64,000 bases of DNA from Orobanche coerulescens (lineage: Eukaryota > Streptophyta > Magnoliopsida > Lamiales > Orobanchaceae), in NCBI GenBank assembly GCA_033398695.1, contig CM065818.1, positions 35,302,001 to 35,366,000 on the forward strand. Direction: 5' to 3'. Each line of letters begins with the position of its first letter. The stretch's first letter is position 1. The notes under the pieces are model-generated. The model was not told the origin of the DNA. It did not search any database and saw only the letters and a list, made by a program, of their open reading frames with translations. The translations under genes and the position numbers were made by a program. Below, piece by piece: positions 34,738 through 47,167 of this stretch.

Positions 34738-35771
34738 ACAGAAAGTAGCCTTGTGACCCGGCTGGCCACACTGATTACACGTCAGCAAAGGGTTCGGACA
34801 AATACGACTGATGTGGCCCTGCTGGCCACAGTTAAAGCACTTCACCTCTCGAGAAGGGGCACTGGCAGCCCTACGGGGAAACCCAGTAGATCGAGGTGGG
34901 CCACCACCAGCGGAAAAGTTAGCAGACTGGAATTTCTGCTGACCCCCACCTTTGTGGCCCGAAAATTCCGTGGACTTCGCTTGCTCTCACGGGCCGCCTC
35001 ACTCGCCGTCACAGACATATCGTAAGCAAGGGCCCTACTCTGGTAGTCCTTCAAGGTACTACAGACGAGCCCCGACATATAGTCCCGAATAGACAATTTC
35101 ATCCGCCTGGAAAAATGGAAAATTTTGTCGCTCTCCTCGACAACTTGGGTCTTCACATAACCCAACTCCTTGTTAAAATTGGCAATAGCCTGAGATACGG
35201 GAATATCCCGTGGTTGAGCATCATAGAAAGCATGTACTCGAGCCTGTCTGACTGGCCATGGGCAATATTCAGTCTCCATCAGTTCTTGGAATTCGGTCCA
35301 CGAAGCAACATGGTCTTTGGGCCCAACGGCCTCCCACCAATCCGTAGCGTCCCCAGTGAGAAAGTACTGGGCAATAGGGACCTTACGGTCCTCGGGACAG
35401 TTGGTGGCAGTGAAGACTTTAGATATCTCCTTGATCCACCCCTCCCAGCCGATCGGGTCTGAAGCTCCCGAAAACTGAGGAGGATGCATCTTGATGACAT
35501 CCTAAAGCCAACGATCCGCTCCGCCCCGATTAGCATGGGCCGGAACCGGGTTCTGAACCGCCTGAGCTATCGCCGCCATTTGATTCACCATTTGCTGCAT
35601 AACAGCCGCAATGCCAAGGTCGGCGCGCTCCTGAGAAGAAGCATGACTGTGACGGTCGCCAGATCGCCGGCCTCAAGACTGCGACGTGGCCGCCCCACCG
35701 GCTGCCCCACGTCCCCGGCCGCGTCCACGACCACGACCGCGACCACGACCACGACCTCTTCCAGCATCCAT
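34738..35771 (-). pseudogene. Element C gag
   Basis: The frame starts with MDAGRGRGRG followed by more Arg-Gly repeats at 35771, meets a TGA near 35673, continues in the same style and meets a second stop shortly before MHPPQFSGASDPIGWEGWI (35489). The capsid-like region has RKVPIAQYFLTGDATDWWEA, KIFHFSRRMKLSIRDYMSGL and SRALAYDM. A frameshift after about 35000 precedes two clear zinc knuckles, CFNCGQQGHISRIC and CNQCGQPGHKATFC (34839-34738). These knuckles bind the RNA genome. The RG-rich head is shared with element B. Confidence 0.88.
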
Positions 35772-36009
35772 ACTGGAGTTAAATAAGTAGCAAAAGCCAT
35801 ACGATGGTAAGTACAAGAAAAGGACAATCACAAATCGAGAATCAAAGGTACGATACAAGAGTATAAGGAACAGAGGAAGGAAAACTTACGGGCACTGGTA
35901 GTACCGGAATCATGGCAGCGTGATGATGATGTGCAAAACTAAATACAACAAGACCCAATAAACCGACAAGCCTAGGTATCCATAAACCTAGTTCTCTGAT
36001 ACCATTTTC

Positions 36010-37850
36010 TCTAACACCCCCAGGATATCCGAGGTATATTACAGCGCCGTGAATCCCTATATGGGACCCACCAGGCTGAACAAGCATCATACTCATCGAC
36101 TCACAGAAACAACAGAAAATACCTCGTCATAAAGACGCCCAACAAAATAAGCCACCCGGTTCAACCGGTCAAACATAACATCATAATCCGTCACAAACAT
36201 AATAAACAACAATACAATCCCGACGAGTAAAAATTCTTAAGTACTCGAGTACTCCTATTAGTTTAAAGACCACAAAAGGTAAAAAGATAGAAGGCAATAA
36301 GACACCACTCGTGCACAATCATCACGCACGGCCATCATCCGCATCTTGGTCCAAAGACCATTGCCTCGATGAACCTGACCTGAAATTCATAAAACGAATT
36401 TCCCCAAAACGGGTCCCCAGAGGGGTTAGCAATTACGCTAGTACAAGTAACCAAATGAACGACTTACATCTTACACATATAGTAATTGCATGCAATCAAG
36501 AAAAACATAGTTCCAAAACACTCATTTCCGGAAATGCCAATATCAAATCACATTTGTAAAAATGCACCACAATTAACCGCGGACCCACAACTTCGTGGAT
36601 CCCTACTGAGACCCCGTCGGATCTAACCCGTAGTGGTTAAAAGCAACTCGCGGTTCCACAGCTTCGTGGAGCCCTACCGAGACCCCGTCGGATCTAACCC
36701 GTAGTGAGTATACACACACACACAATTCCCATACAATACTACTATGTCAAGATCGTAAGTTCATAAGGATACTTGCCTCGGTTAATAGATGGTGATACGA
36801 ACGGAAAGGAAGAATCGAACACGACCGCGAGGAACCGGCGGAAATGAACCTAACGATTCGAATAATACAATCACAACCAACTCTAGATGAATACGAAAAT
36901 GGAATACACCCGAAAACCTGCCTACGATTCATGTAATTCGTACCAAAAATAACAACGAGGGCGGATCACAACCAAACCCTCTCGATTCCGTAAAAACCCA
37001 CAAAATATCCATGAATCCGTAGGAAAGCTAAAGATACTAACAATATTAATCGTATTCATCATGAATCCACCAACAAAACGGAATGAATCGGAAGAAAATC
37101 CCAAAACCCCCAAATTATCCAAAAGTAGGGTTCTAAGAGATATTACCTTAGAAGATCCAAGTACTATGATCCGTAGAACACGCGTTAGATCGATTATCCT
37201 AAGCCACAACCGAATGAAAATGATGAAAATCGACCCTCAAGTGATGAATGATGAGAAGTTCTCCTCAACCCTCTCTCTCTCGCAGTGAAGGAAAGGAAGA
37301 AAATGGCCGATTTCGCCCAAAATCGAAATTATTCATTGACCGCATCGTGTGCCGCGGCTCGGCCAAGTGTGCCGCGCACAAGCCCAAAATCGCCCTGTGG
37401 TTCGGCGGTGTCTGCATGGCAGCCGCAGGTGCCGCGACACCTGCAATCGGGTTTTGGCCTAAAATGCCACACGAGTGTGCCGCAGCCTGACGGGTGTGCC
37501 GCAGATCGGCTTCAAAGCAGTGTGCCGCGGCACACATACTGATCCGCTCGGCCAAAATCGGAAAATGTGTGTGCCGCGCGCACACTCCTTGTGTCGCGCC
37601 CACACCCCCTTTGGGTCCTAAAATGATGAAAAATGATCGGGAAGAGAATAAAAGCAATAGGAATCGGTATTTGGGAAACAATAACACGAAATGGATCCAC
37701 TAAGAATCAAACGGCGGTTCCGCACAACAATAACGAGAATCAGATCAATAGATGATATGAAAGATACACTGAAAGATACACGAGGGTTACTACAATCGAA
37801 AAATACACCGGAAATGAAAATACAAGGGAAAGAAAAATACGGATATTACA
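36010..37850 (-). repeat. Element C 5' LTR
   Basis: It aligns with 28532-30408. Its terminal TGTTACA has mutated at the inner end (…TTAGA). The primer site, minus-strand ATGGTATCAGAGA, lies just inside at about 35993-36005. Confidence 0.92.
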
Positions 37851-38143
37851 GGGCCTACTGGATGAGTATGCCAAACACGAGGTTGGTTATTGCTTCACTG
37901 ATAAACCAGCCAGTTGTATCTATATCCCCACAACAAAGTTTTACGTGTTTTCTGCTTTTGTCCGGTCCAGACTTATCAGAAGAAAGTGGCCCCCTTGTGA
38001 TTGCCCGTGTGGGGGACGACGACTGTGCTCACTACATTTATGTGACACTGTATGAAAAATCACCACTCCCCAATATTCACCCACAATGGAGTGCGTACAG
38101 ACTTCCCAATGCATCCGCATGGGAAACTTTATATTCCAATTGA

Positions 38144-38636
38144 CAACGCATGTATACTGAAATTATTGAGAATATAAGAGCACAAACATAGTAAATAATT
38201 ACTGATTTATGTTGTAAATATAAGAGCACAAACATAGTAAATGCACTACATTTGGTGGTGTTGTTTTTAAATAATATGTTAATGTTGTTGTTGTTTAACT
38301 GAATAATAACAGTTGTTGTATTTTTTAATGTGTTAATGTTTAACGTGTTATTGTTGTTGTTATTGTTGTTTAATTAAATAGAAATACATTAGACGAATAC
38401 AAAAAACATAACACAAAAAACATAACAAATAAATACTAAAAAAAACATTACACAAAAAACACATAACAAATAAACACTAAAAAAACATTACATAAAAACA
38501 CATAACAAATAAACACTAAAAAAACATAACACACACACCAAAAAACAACAAAAGAACTAAAAAAAAAAAAAAAAAAAGACACCCTCCCTGGGGAGGGTTT
38601 ATTTAGTAATGTATGGGGGGTCTTAATAACCTCTTG
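38144..38636. other. MULE-1 3' region with short tandem repeats
   Basis: After the MULE-1 stop there is TTGTTGTTG-rich DNA, then about three copies of a 40-bp unit containing ACATAACAAATAAACACTAA (38406-38545), an A-run of about 20 (38557-38577) and a CCCTCCCTGGGGAGGG hairpin at 38582-38597. The MULE-1 right terminus should be here but is not proven. Confidence 0.5.
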
Positions 38637-38908
38637 TATAAATTGAAGAAGGTACAAGAGAGAGGGAATTTTATGTCTTTATCATTGCTAGCATTTAAAA
38701 TATACAGCTACCATTATTTCTCGGTATAAGAGCAGCTTCAAGCCTTCAACGCCAATAATATTGATGGCCAGCAGCTCCGCGCCAATAATATTGACGGCCA
38801 CTTTCTCGCTTGGGGAGATAAACAAGGATTTTTTTTATGTATTATTTCTATTTTATGTAAAATACTAGCATTTTATGGATTAATTGGAATTCTATACTGA
38901 TTGTTATC
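38637..38908. repeat. Flank of the LINE, duplicated at 17228-17495
   Basis: This non-coding segment matches 17228-17495. It includes two GCCAATAATATTGA(C/T)GGCC repeats about 35 bp apart. It is the original 3' flank of the LINE described next. Confidence 0.7.
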
Positions 38909-39378
38909 CTTTTTTGTTTGATCAGACAAAAAGAGATTTTATTGATAAGAAAACAAAAAACATCCTGGTACCAGCAGTACCAGAACAAACCTTCAGAAGT
39001 TACAAGGAATTAAAGACAGGCAAGGGATCGTTCAACCATGTGTTATAACTAAATTCATGCACTCTCACACATCTCGCTTTGCACCAACTCCAGAACATAT
39101 TTTTAAATTCGACAACAATCTTCTCCATCTCCCAGTTCCAGTTTTCAGACAAAATTTTATTTCTCCATCGCCAAATTATCAAATGATACAAATCCACAAC
39201 CAGTCAAGCTTCCAAAACTCTCAAAATGTATCTTTACCTCCTTGTGCATTACTCCCTAAATTTTCATCCACTTGAACTCGCTATGCCACACTGATAATGT
39301 TTTTGGGCACTGCATGAATAAGTGGCTGGCCGTTTCCTCATCCAGATTATCGCGTAAGTTGCAATTCACTTCGGGAAT
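38909..39378 (-). pseudogene. L1-type LINE, 3' part: end of zf-RVT region and 3' UTR
   Basis: On the minus strand from 39378 the frame reads EVNCNLRDNLDEETASHLFM, QCPKTLSVWHSEFKW. This is the cysteine/histidine segment of the zf-RVT region that ends many plant LINE ORF2 proteins. A frame from 39197 to 39000 (…FKNMFWSWCKARCVRVHEFS, ending in FNSL and a stop) is the usual ORF2 C-terminus. The 3' UTR has ATCAATAAAATCTC and a short A-rich end near 38909. The upstream half of the same LINE is at 59965-62442, the two being separated by hAT-2. Confidence 0.82.
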
Positions 39379-41689
39379 CAATAGCGGAGCCAGGATTTCT
39401 TGGTACGGGGGGCGATATTAATTTTTTTTCGACGCAACGACATTAAATTTTTTTAGATAAATTATTAGCAACAAAAATCACATTAAATAAACGAAACTAT
39501 ATTAATACGTAAAACCATACTAATAAAATTCATAAAAATACATTCGTTTACATACCAAACATGACTTCTAAATAATTATTTACTCATAAATGCGATTAGA
39601 TCATTACTTGTTTGAAGCTTCCAATACTCTATTCCTTCTACAAATAAAAACAAGAAAAACAACAATTAAAAATTTAACAATGTAAATGTATAATGTAAGA
39701 GTATAAGAGTTAAACACAAAGTAGATACCTTATTAACCTGTTGATTAAATTTAAAGCCAGAAATTGTACTCGACGTTTCTTTTTTACTTCAAACTCATCA
39801 ATGAATGAATCAACATCAAAAGTCTGAGCAATTTCTTTCTCAATGTACATGATCAATGAACTAGCCAGAAAGTCATCTTCCATTTTATTTCTCAATCTTG
39901 TCTTGACGAATTTCATAGCAGAAAATGCACGCTCCGATGTTGCAGTGGAAACGGGAAGAGTTAAAATTAGTCGAATTAATCTATCCACAATATAGTAAGT
40001 AGATATTTTTCCCATCTCTGATAGTCGTTGGCACAACTCCGATATAGTTGACAAATTCTGAAACATAGAATTGCGCCGAATATCAAGTTCAAAAAGTTTC
40101 AATTGATACTTTATATGCATCTTCTCTTGACTGGTGAAATCATCTGGATAAAATTTCTCAACAAGTCGGCAAATATCATCGGTATTGAAAGACTTGTATC
40201 CATATCTTGGATCCAGAGTTGAGCTGAGCCTGAGCAACTCAATTGCCTTTTCGTCAAATCGGTAATTCATCTCGTGCAATATAGAATCTATTGTGCCAGT
40301 AAATATATCAATTCAATAATGATGTTCCAAGGTAATAGGATTTCCTTTACGAACTCTTCCTCTACCTGATCGACGAGTAACATTCATGTCTGGGACTTCT
40401 ATATCATGCTTTTCACAGAAACTCTTCACATTATCAAACAATTGATCCCATCCATCCTCTCTAAGTTTCTGAATAAGTTCTTTCGTATTAATAACTACAT
40501 CCATTGCATTTAAAATATCTTGAGATTGATATTGTAAAATCCTACAAAGATCATCGGTCATTCCCAATAACTCAATCATGAAATGCAATATAAATACGAA
40601 CTCAAACGATGTCATCATATCATAAGCTCCATCAGCAGTTGCTTTGGCAGATACACTACCTTTGTCATTGATAATCTCACTTAAAACGTGAAGAATAGAA
40701 TCAAACATTTCAAGTACACCAAACAAAGACCTTAAGTGAGAGCCCCACCTTGTATCCCCAGGACGTTGCACATTTTTCACTTGGTTTTTTCCCCTTCCAG
40801 TTTCCAGCTCATTAGTGGATGTCAACTCCTCAATCCGGATAGCTTGAGCAATCTGTAGTTGATCATGACGTTTAGCAGAAGAATCTACCAAATTCACGAT
40901 AACAAGCAGATGAGAAAAAAAATGCTCAATTGGTATAACACTTTGAGCTGTCGCCACTAAAACCAATTGTAGCCGGTGAGAAAAACAATGAACATAATAT
41001 GCATATGGACACTCTTTCAAAATCAGAGCTTGCAAACCATTCCATTCTCCTCGCATAGTACTGGCACCATCTGTAATATCCGCAATTTTCGATTTTCGGT
41101 AAATTTCTTTTTCGGTCGGAGTCCGTTTTGACGACTCGCTCATGACCGTTTCGTCATTCTGAGAATGATTAATTCTACACTTTTTGTCATCTGAGTTCGT
41201 TTCGGTGTCGTTTTGTTGAGTTCCGTGCTTTTTAGCGGTTTTTCCGCACTTGAGTTCGATTCTTGCGAATCTCGTCCGAAACTGCTGTTTCGAGTTTCCC
41301 GCAAGTCCGTTTAACTTTGTTAGACGTGTTGTGAACTTCGGTTTGGTTATTCGATCACGTATCGTGATTTCCGGGCATTTTGGGCCATTTTGTAATTTCT
41401 TGAAAGTTACGTATCCGTATCGTAATTGTTGTCTCGACCCGCTTTCTTGGTCGCGTATGACTAATTATGGTATTATGTTTTCATTTCGGTCGTTGATGTT
41501 GTCCGCGAACTTTTCGCCGTGTTCGCCTGCGCGCTTAAATCGGGTCGCCGAGCTCGACGGCTATGGATCGCCGGACGGTGGATCGCCGACGACAGGCACC
41601 GGCCGGACGGTGCGGCAGAACCGGCGAGCGCACGCCACGGCCGAAGGTCGCAAGCGCTTAACCGGCAGTGTAGCGCACGCCGGTGGCCT

Positions 41690-42025
41690 AGCAGACGCTA
41701 TCGGCCCGACAAAGGGTGTTTCGAGGTTCTCGACTCGGCCGATTGGGTAGCGCACGCTACGCCGAGCGTAGCGCGCGCTAGTCGGCAGCGAAGCGCATGC
41801 CGCCGGCCGCTAGCGACGTTACTGCCGGGCGGTTCATCCGGTGGCTACCGGACAAAGCCGCTAGCGCGCAGGCTTCCGGCCGTAGCACACGCTAGCGGGA
41901 GTCGGGTCGACAGGTTTGGTCGGCAGGGTTGGTCGGTGATGTCGGGTCGTGTGGGCCCTGGCCGAGGGTACTCGGCCGATACCGGCCGATAGCGCACGCT
42001 AGTCCGGGAAGGCTAGCGCACGCTA
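41690..42025 (+). repeat. LARD2 U3 palindrome array, motif TAGCG-NN-CGCTA
   Basis: Several complete copies (TAGCGCACGCTA near 41748, 41990 and 42015; TAGCGCGCGCTA near 41769) and degenerate ones lie in a very GC-rich stretch directly before TATAAAT (42037). The same array in the 3' LTR is at 55498-55900. Confidence 0.88.
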
Positions 42026-42036
42026 GGCTGGCCCAG

Positions 42037-42043
42037 TATAAAT
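42037..42043 (+). promoter_or_regulatory. Putative LARD2 TATA box
   Basis: CAGTATAAATGTGG directly follows the palindrome array, as in element B. The 3' LTR has GATATAAATG at 55915. Confidence 0.62.
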
Positions 42044-44273
42044 GTGGCTGAGCAGTCACATTTCACTTCGTTTTTCACTTCCTTCCTTCTCCGTCCGCGG
42101 GTGGCGATTCATGGGTGACGAAGCCATGTTGTTTAACAACAAATTCATGAAGTCCTTGAGTTCATAACATCAATCGATCGTCCGTTATCAACCTTTGATC
42201 CAGCGAATCAAGGTAATCTTCCTTAGAACCCTAATTTCGTGAATTTGGGGATTTTTGCATTTTCGTCCGATTCGTTCCGTGTTGTTGATTAATTCATGAT
42301 GGGTATAATTAATCTTGGTAGTATTCTTGTGTTTAACATCATTTAATCCATTGTTCTTCGTCGAATCGAAGTATATTTCTTGATTTACTTCGAATTGACT
42401 TTTTGGGGGATTTGTCCCCGATCTCGTTTTTCATCCGTTTTCGATGGATCGATTATGGTTAAATGATGTTGTTAAACATATTCTATGGATTGTATATCCA
42501 TATTTCAACTTGGAATTCCGTTTTCGGGTTTTGACGGAACGAATCGTGTTCTTGGCCGTTTTGGGGGAAATCCGTGAACTTTCGTCATTCGTTCTTTGAA
42601 TTCAACGGCTTTGAGTCGTGTTATGGAATTCATTTCATTGTTATTATTTTTCCTTCGTAGTTTATGAACGTGAGTTGGCGTTCGGTGGAGTCGGCGGGTT
42701 CGTAGTCGGTTCGGGCCAACCTACTTCGGTCGATTCTCCGCGTTGTTCTTATTCGAGGCAAGTACCTTGCCCATACTTTTCTCGTTTTATGGATATGATG
42801 ATCGGTGGTCGTCTTGATATGTTTGTTTGGTTATTTGAAATGAAGTTTCAAAGGATTTCGGTTTGGCCTCGTTAAGGGCTTTCTTTCAAAGCGAGTGTGA
42901 TTTGTGAACGATGTTTTGAGAATTGATTATGATTTGGTCATTTTGAACGTTGAAGGATTTTATGATGATACTCCTATTGTTTAAGTTATGGAATCGTGTA
43001 TTCCGTATTTAATCTTGTTATGGTGTTTTGAAGAGTTTGATAATGGTGTCGAGTTAATGGCCATCTCTAGTGAGTATTCTTAATGAACTTACATTCTTAG
43101 CATATTAGTATTGCATGAGTAACGTGTGTGTGTGTGTATGCTCACTACGGGTTAGATCCGACGGGGTCTCGGTAGGGGTCCACGGAGGGGTGGATCCGCG
43201 AGCTTGCTTTTAACCACTACGGGTTAGATCCGACGGGGTCTCGGTAGGGGTCCACGGAGGGATGGATCCACGGTTAATTGTGGTGCATTTTTACAAATGT
43301 GATTTGACATTGGCATTTCCGGAAATGAGTGCTTTTGAACGGTTTTCATGATTGCATGCATTGACTAAGTGTGTAAGAGGTAAGTTGTTCGTTTGGCCTA
43401 CTTGGCTAGGATGGCTATAGAGTATTTTGTTGTTTGTGTTAAATCCTTTATTTGTGGATTTTGATGTTGGAAGACGAACCTTGTGGTCGTTCTTGTTTAC
43501 TGTGAGTTGATGAGATTTGGGGCTAAAATCCCAATGGTTTTATAAAAGTCGTTTTACGGATTTGGGGCTAAAATCCCAACGGTTTGGTAAATATCATTTT
43601 TCGGAAAGTAAACCTTTGGGGCGGTGACCCCTTTTTGTCTTTTGGATTTTGAAAAGTAGGATTTGATAATCCTAAATTGTCTTCTATTAAAACTCTCGAT
43701 GGCATTCTAAACCGTTTTATAAATTACTTCTATTGATTTATGATATTTCGATTTTGAAATGTTTTCTCAAACCCTTGCCTCTGAAGTACTTTTCGCTTCG
43801 TTTGGATCTTTGAGGATCCTCGGTTATTGTTATTCGTGGAATGTGAATTGTATGGCTCGTATTTGCACTTTGTTCTTGCACTAGCAAAATAGTGGAGTTT
43901 GCTAACCCCAGTATTCGGGGTGGATGTCTGTTTTGCATTCGTGTTTTGGAGCATAACACGGTCGCACGAAGGATGATGAAAGATGATCGATACTAATCAC
44001 ATGAGGAACCGTACATCGTGTGTTGGTTCGGTTGTACTTTATTTTCATTGCTATATTGTTCCGTTGTGCGGGTGTGGTTGTATTTTGTCCCTGCGTGGGC
44101 ATGAGTTGTATTTGAGTTGTATTTATTTGTGGAAATACCAAATATGTCAACTGAGTCATTTTAGCCTTGAAGGCATTGTCGAGATGTTAAATGTTGTTAC
44201 CAGCCTGGTAGATCCTCGAGGAGAGGGTCTACGGCGTGTAATATCCCTGAGTGGATTGGGGGTGTTACATAAA

Positions 44274-44285
44274 TGGTATCAGAGC
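44274..44285 (+). other. LARD2 primer-binding site
   Basis: An exact TGGTATCAGAGC lies four bases inside the 5' LTR end. Confidence 0.93.
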
Positions 44286-46631
44286 TTAGGTTGTGGAAAC
44301 CTAGGCTGTCGGGTCAGTGGTGTCTATTGAGTTTTTGTCTCGTCGGATTTTGTCTGACTAAGTCGTGTCGCGACGCGTCGTCTGAGTTTGTTGGTCGTGA
44401 TTAGTATCGTGGGGCGATCATCATCTTCGTGCGACCTGTGGAAGTAAGTCTCCCTTCTTTGTGTTGTGCCTCGTGTGACACGAGCTATTTTTATGATTAT
44501 TTGTTAAGTGGTGGAATCCTTATGTGAATTTTGATTTCACGATATGTATTTAGTCGACTCTCGTATTTGATTTATACGAGGAGTGTCGTCGCTTGTGATG
44601 TCTTTTTATTGTTGTTTTTGTTCATTTTCGATGATTTTCGAATCGATTTGCACATTTTACAAGTTCTATTGTGGAAGCTTTATGCTTATACGCGTTCGAC
44701 TTGTTCACTAGCCAGTGCGGGAGGGTCTTTAGAGGCCTCGAATGGGGTCAGTGGTTTTGTTCTGAATCCTAGGCGGTCTTCGACTGTGGTATTTTATCGT
44801 TTATTTCTGTTTAAAGACATGTATTGTCTTGATTTTAAACTTTTTGATGCGTGTGCTAGGAGTTGTTTTAGTGAACATCGATATGTGTGAGTTTTGGGCA
44901 TTCTGGCCTATTGATTTTTTTGAAAACCTTGAGTATCTTAGAAAAATAAATTTCGAGACATACTTTTCAAATGAGTTATTTTCTTATGGTACATCCAAGG
45001 TGCCACAATATATTTCAAAAAATTTCTACTTCGAGGACCAAAATGCTTTGAGATATTTTCAATGTTTTAGAAATATTTTTATTTAGACCCGAGGGTCGAA
45101 TATTTTGAAAGTTTTCACTAAGAGAAAGTGACTTCATTCTTATCAAATGCGAAAGGGTTCTCCAATGTCTCGATAACGATGTTTCACGTTTATACTTTTT
45201 GAAAGGTGATACTCAAGATCAACCAGTATTCTTCAAATTATTTTCAAAATGAGGTTTTCATTTTTAAAACCTATCCATTCCCGTTTGAGGGCTGGGTATG
45301 TATGTGTGATGTTCGCGTTGTCATTTTGATACTTTCTCCCGAGTATGACCGAATTGGCGGTGTGAGCGTTGAGTCGCTTTCCACACATTTGTTGTGTTAT
45401 CCCCCTGTGAGAGGCGGGATGTTGGTGTTGAATATTATCGCCTCGTAGTGATTCCTGCGTTGTCGCGCATGTGCGAGCTGTTAGAGCTTGGTTTGGTATG
45501 ACCGTGTGCATCGGTGATGGTTCCGTTATGCGTCGGTTGTTTAATGTCTTGTTACCTTGCTCCCGTTTTGTGAATTTCGTGGACGAGGTCGGAGGTAATG
45601 CGTGCACTATTTTGACTTCTGTATTTTCTCTTTCTCCAGTCTATCGATTCGCTCATGTTCGTTGGCACTTTATGAACTTGTTCTATATTTCGATTTCATC
45701 GTCCGAACGAGCTGTGATCTTGTTGTGGGTCGATCTGGTTATCGATGTTACTTTTTCGGGTTCGGTTCGATTCTTGTGAACCTTGTTTGGGAGTGACATC
45801 ATCTGGTTCTATTAGTTCTTTTATTCGAAGTGGATCGGATTTGGAACTCTTGTGTTTTCGACTCTGTCGACTCATTTATGTTCGTTGACATTTCTGAGAT
45901 TGTCCTGCCCCTTGCTTTTGTTTATCGAACGAGTGTGGTATTGTTTCGTAATAACTCGTTTGTCGTTGTGACTTTTTAATTGCTATTCCCTTTCCTGTGG
46001 ACCTTATGTGAATGCACATCCTGTTGTTTTCACCGGATCATATATTGTCTCGAGTCGAGATGTGAACCTTGGAATTGTTGTTTGAACCTTATTGTTCTTC
46101 GTGATTCGAACATGATTCTTTGATTTTTGTTGTCTCGATCGTTGTGGTTTGATCGTTTGATTGTTCCGTTTTTATTGACCTCGTTCCGTGATTGGTGAAC
46201 ATTCAGGCTTCTTCGTAATTCCCTTCAGTTCGGGAAATTAGTCTCGTTTTCGATCTTTCAACCTTAGGCGGTGGGATTCCGTGTTTGTTCAGCGGTTGAC
46301 TCGCGTTTTGATTGATGTACCGTTGGGTTGGTCAATCATATTGATTTTCGTTCGTTGTGTTTTGTGATTGTCGGATAATTGACTTGGCTATATTATCCGT
46401 TTGATGACGCTTGTCACTTGTTGGTTTTATTATATCCCTAACAGCGACGTTGTGTTGGTCGCCGTGGAGCGTGTTTTCACGCTGTATGTTCCTTTGCGTT
46501 GATTGTAACATTTCGCCGTTGGGCGTTAGTTACGCATTCTTGTGTATCTCGTTGAGTTTTTCCTGGCGGAATATTTCTTCTCCCTACTTGTTTTAAGTTT
46601 CGGGACGAAACTTCTTTTAAGGAGGGTAGAA
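44286..46631 (+). other. LARD2 non-coding interior
   Basis: I see no gag, pol or envelope-like frame. The right half (about 45610-46631) aligns with LARD1 7990-9001. It ends with GTTTCGGGACGAAAC and the purine tract TTAAGGAGGGTAGAA before the 3' LTR. The left half resembles LARD1 6384-7500. Open frames (for example 44531-44890 and 45471-45779) have no family signal. Confidence 0.75.
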
Positions 46632-47167
46632 TGTAATATCCGCAATTTTCGATTTTCGGTAAATTTCTTTTTCGGTCGGAGTCCGTTTTGACGACTCGCT
46701 CATGACCGTTTCGTCATTCTGAGAATGATTAATTCTACACTTTTTGTCATCCGAGTTCGTTTCGGTGTCGTTTTGTTGAGTTCCGTGCTTTTTAGCGGTT
46801 TTTCCGCACTTGAGTTCGATTCTTGCGAATGTCGTCCGAAACTGCTGTTTCGAGTTTCCCGCAAGTCCGTTTAACTTTGTTAGACGTGTTGTGAACTTCG
46901 GTTTGGTTATTCGATCACGTATCGTGATTTCCGGGCGTTTTGGGCCATTTTGTAATTTCTTGAAAGTTACGGGTATCCGTATCTGTAATTGTTGTCTCGA
47001 CCCGTTTCTTGGTCGCGTATGACTAATTATGGTATTATGTTTTCATTTTGGGTCGTTGATGTTGTCCGCGAACTTTTCGTCGTGTTCGTTCCGTGCGTTT
47101 TCGGAAATCGGGTCGTCGAGCCCTGACGGCCATGGATCGCCGACGGGCGGATCGCGGACGATGCGGG

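Larger units (their letters stand above)
28532..37850 (-). mobile_element. Tekay element C: full-length chromovirus (9319 bp)
   Basis: On the minus strand the 5' LTR is 37850-36010, then a primer site, gag, pol with chromodomain, polypurine tract and 3' LTR (30408-28532). The flanking 5 bp are AGGCC (28527-28531) and GGGCC (37851-37855), a duplication with one change. It interrupts the OTU domain of MULE-1, and removing it joins …APKA to YWMSMP in frame. The chromodomain after integrase places it among chromoviruses, most like Tekay/Del. LTR lengths are 1841 and 1877 bp. Confidence 0.93.
18450..38143 (+). pseudogene. MULE-1: Mutator-like transposase gene with FAR1-like, DDE, SWIM and OTU domains, split by two LTR elements
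   Basis: Pieces in order: ATG at 18450 with MADASPFYTEE; an intron 18483-18797 (GT…AG); exon 18798-18990 with LTDWMQNIARGIGFVIVKRR and GCSKGRKYE; element B (18991-26360) and its CTCTA repeat; exon continuing at 26366 with DCSFKLVVKYS…VKCDRHNHDF (FAR1-like DNA-binding region). The DDE transposase part (about 26780-27145) has MDSTYNTTLFKLPFFEIVGV, ITDRDLALVGACREEFPNA and CRWHISKN. TTCRVESQHVLLKLYLG, a SWIM-like GLPCFHELLYYR, then IPLERIDIFW and a basic linker follow. The OTU domain has GDGNCGFR (Cys codon 28346-28348), is split by element C at 28531/37856, and resumes with WMSMPNTRLVIAS and the His of AHYIYV (38030-38032), ending at the stop at 38141-38143. A TAG near 18894, a frameshift near 26726 and a TGA near 27144 make it non-functional. 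Confidence 0.82.
41072..44269 (+). repeat. LARD2 5' LTR
   Basis: The repeat contains a palindrome array (about 41690-42025), a TATA box at 42037, a duplicated module GGGTTAGATCCGACGGGGTC (43148-43270) shared with element C, and an end CTGAGTGGATTGGGGGTGTT. The open frames at 41250-41992 lie in the GC-rich array and are not genes. Confidence 0.93.

Noticed and set aside
17954..38636. Exact MULE-1 terminal repeats and 9-11-bp duplication
   Set aside because: A weak match of GGTTGTGCTAACCGGACCCC to the complement of 38610-38636 is visible, but no convincing duplication; ends left unassigned.
41519..41992. Long GC-rich frame in the LARD2 LTR
   Set aside because: It lies in the palindrome array and is destroyed in the partner LTR; no protein family signal.
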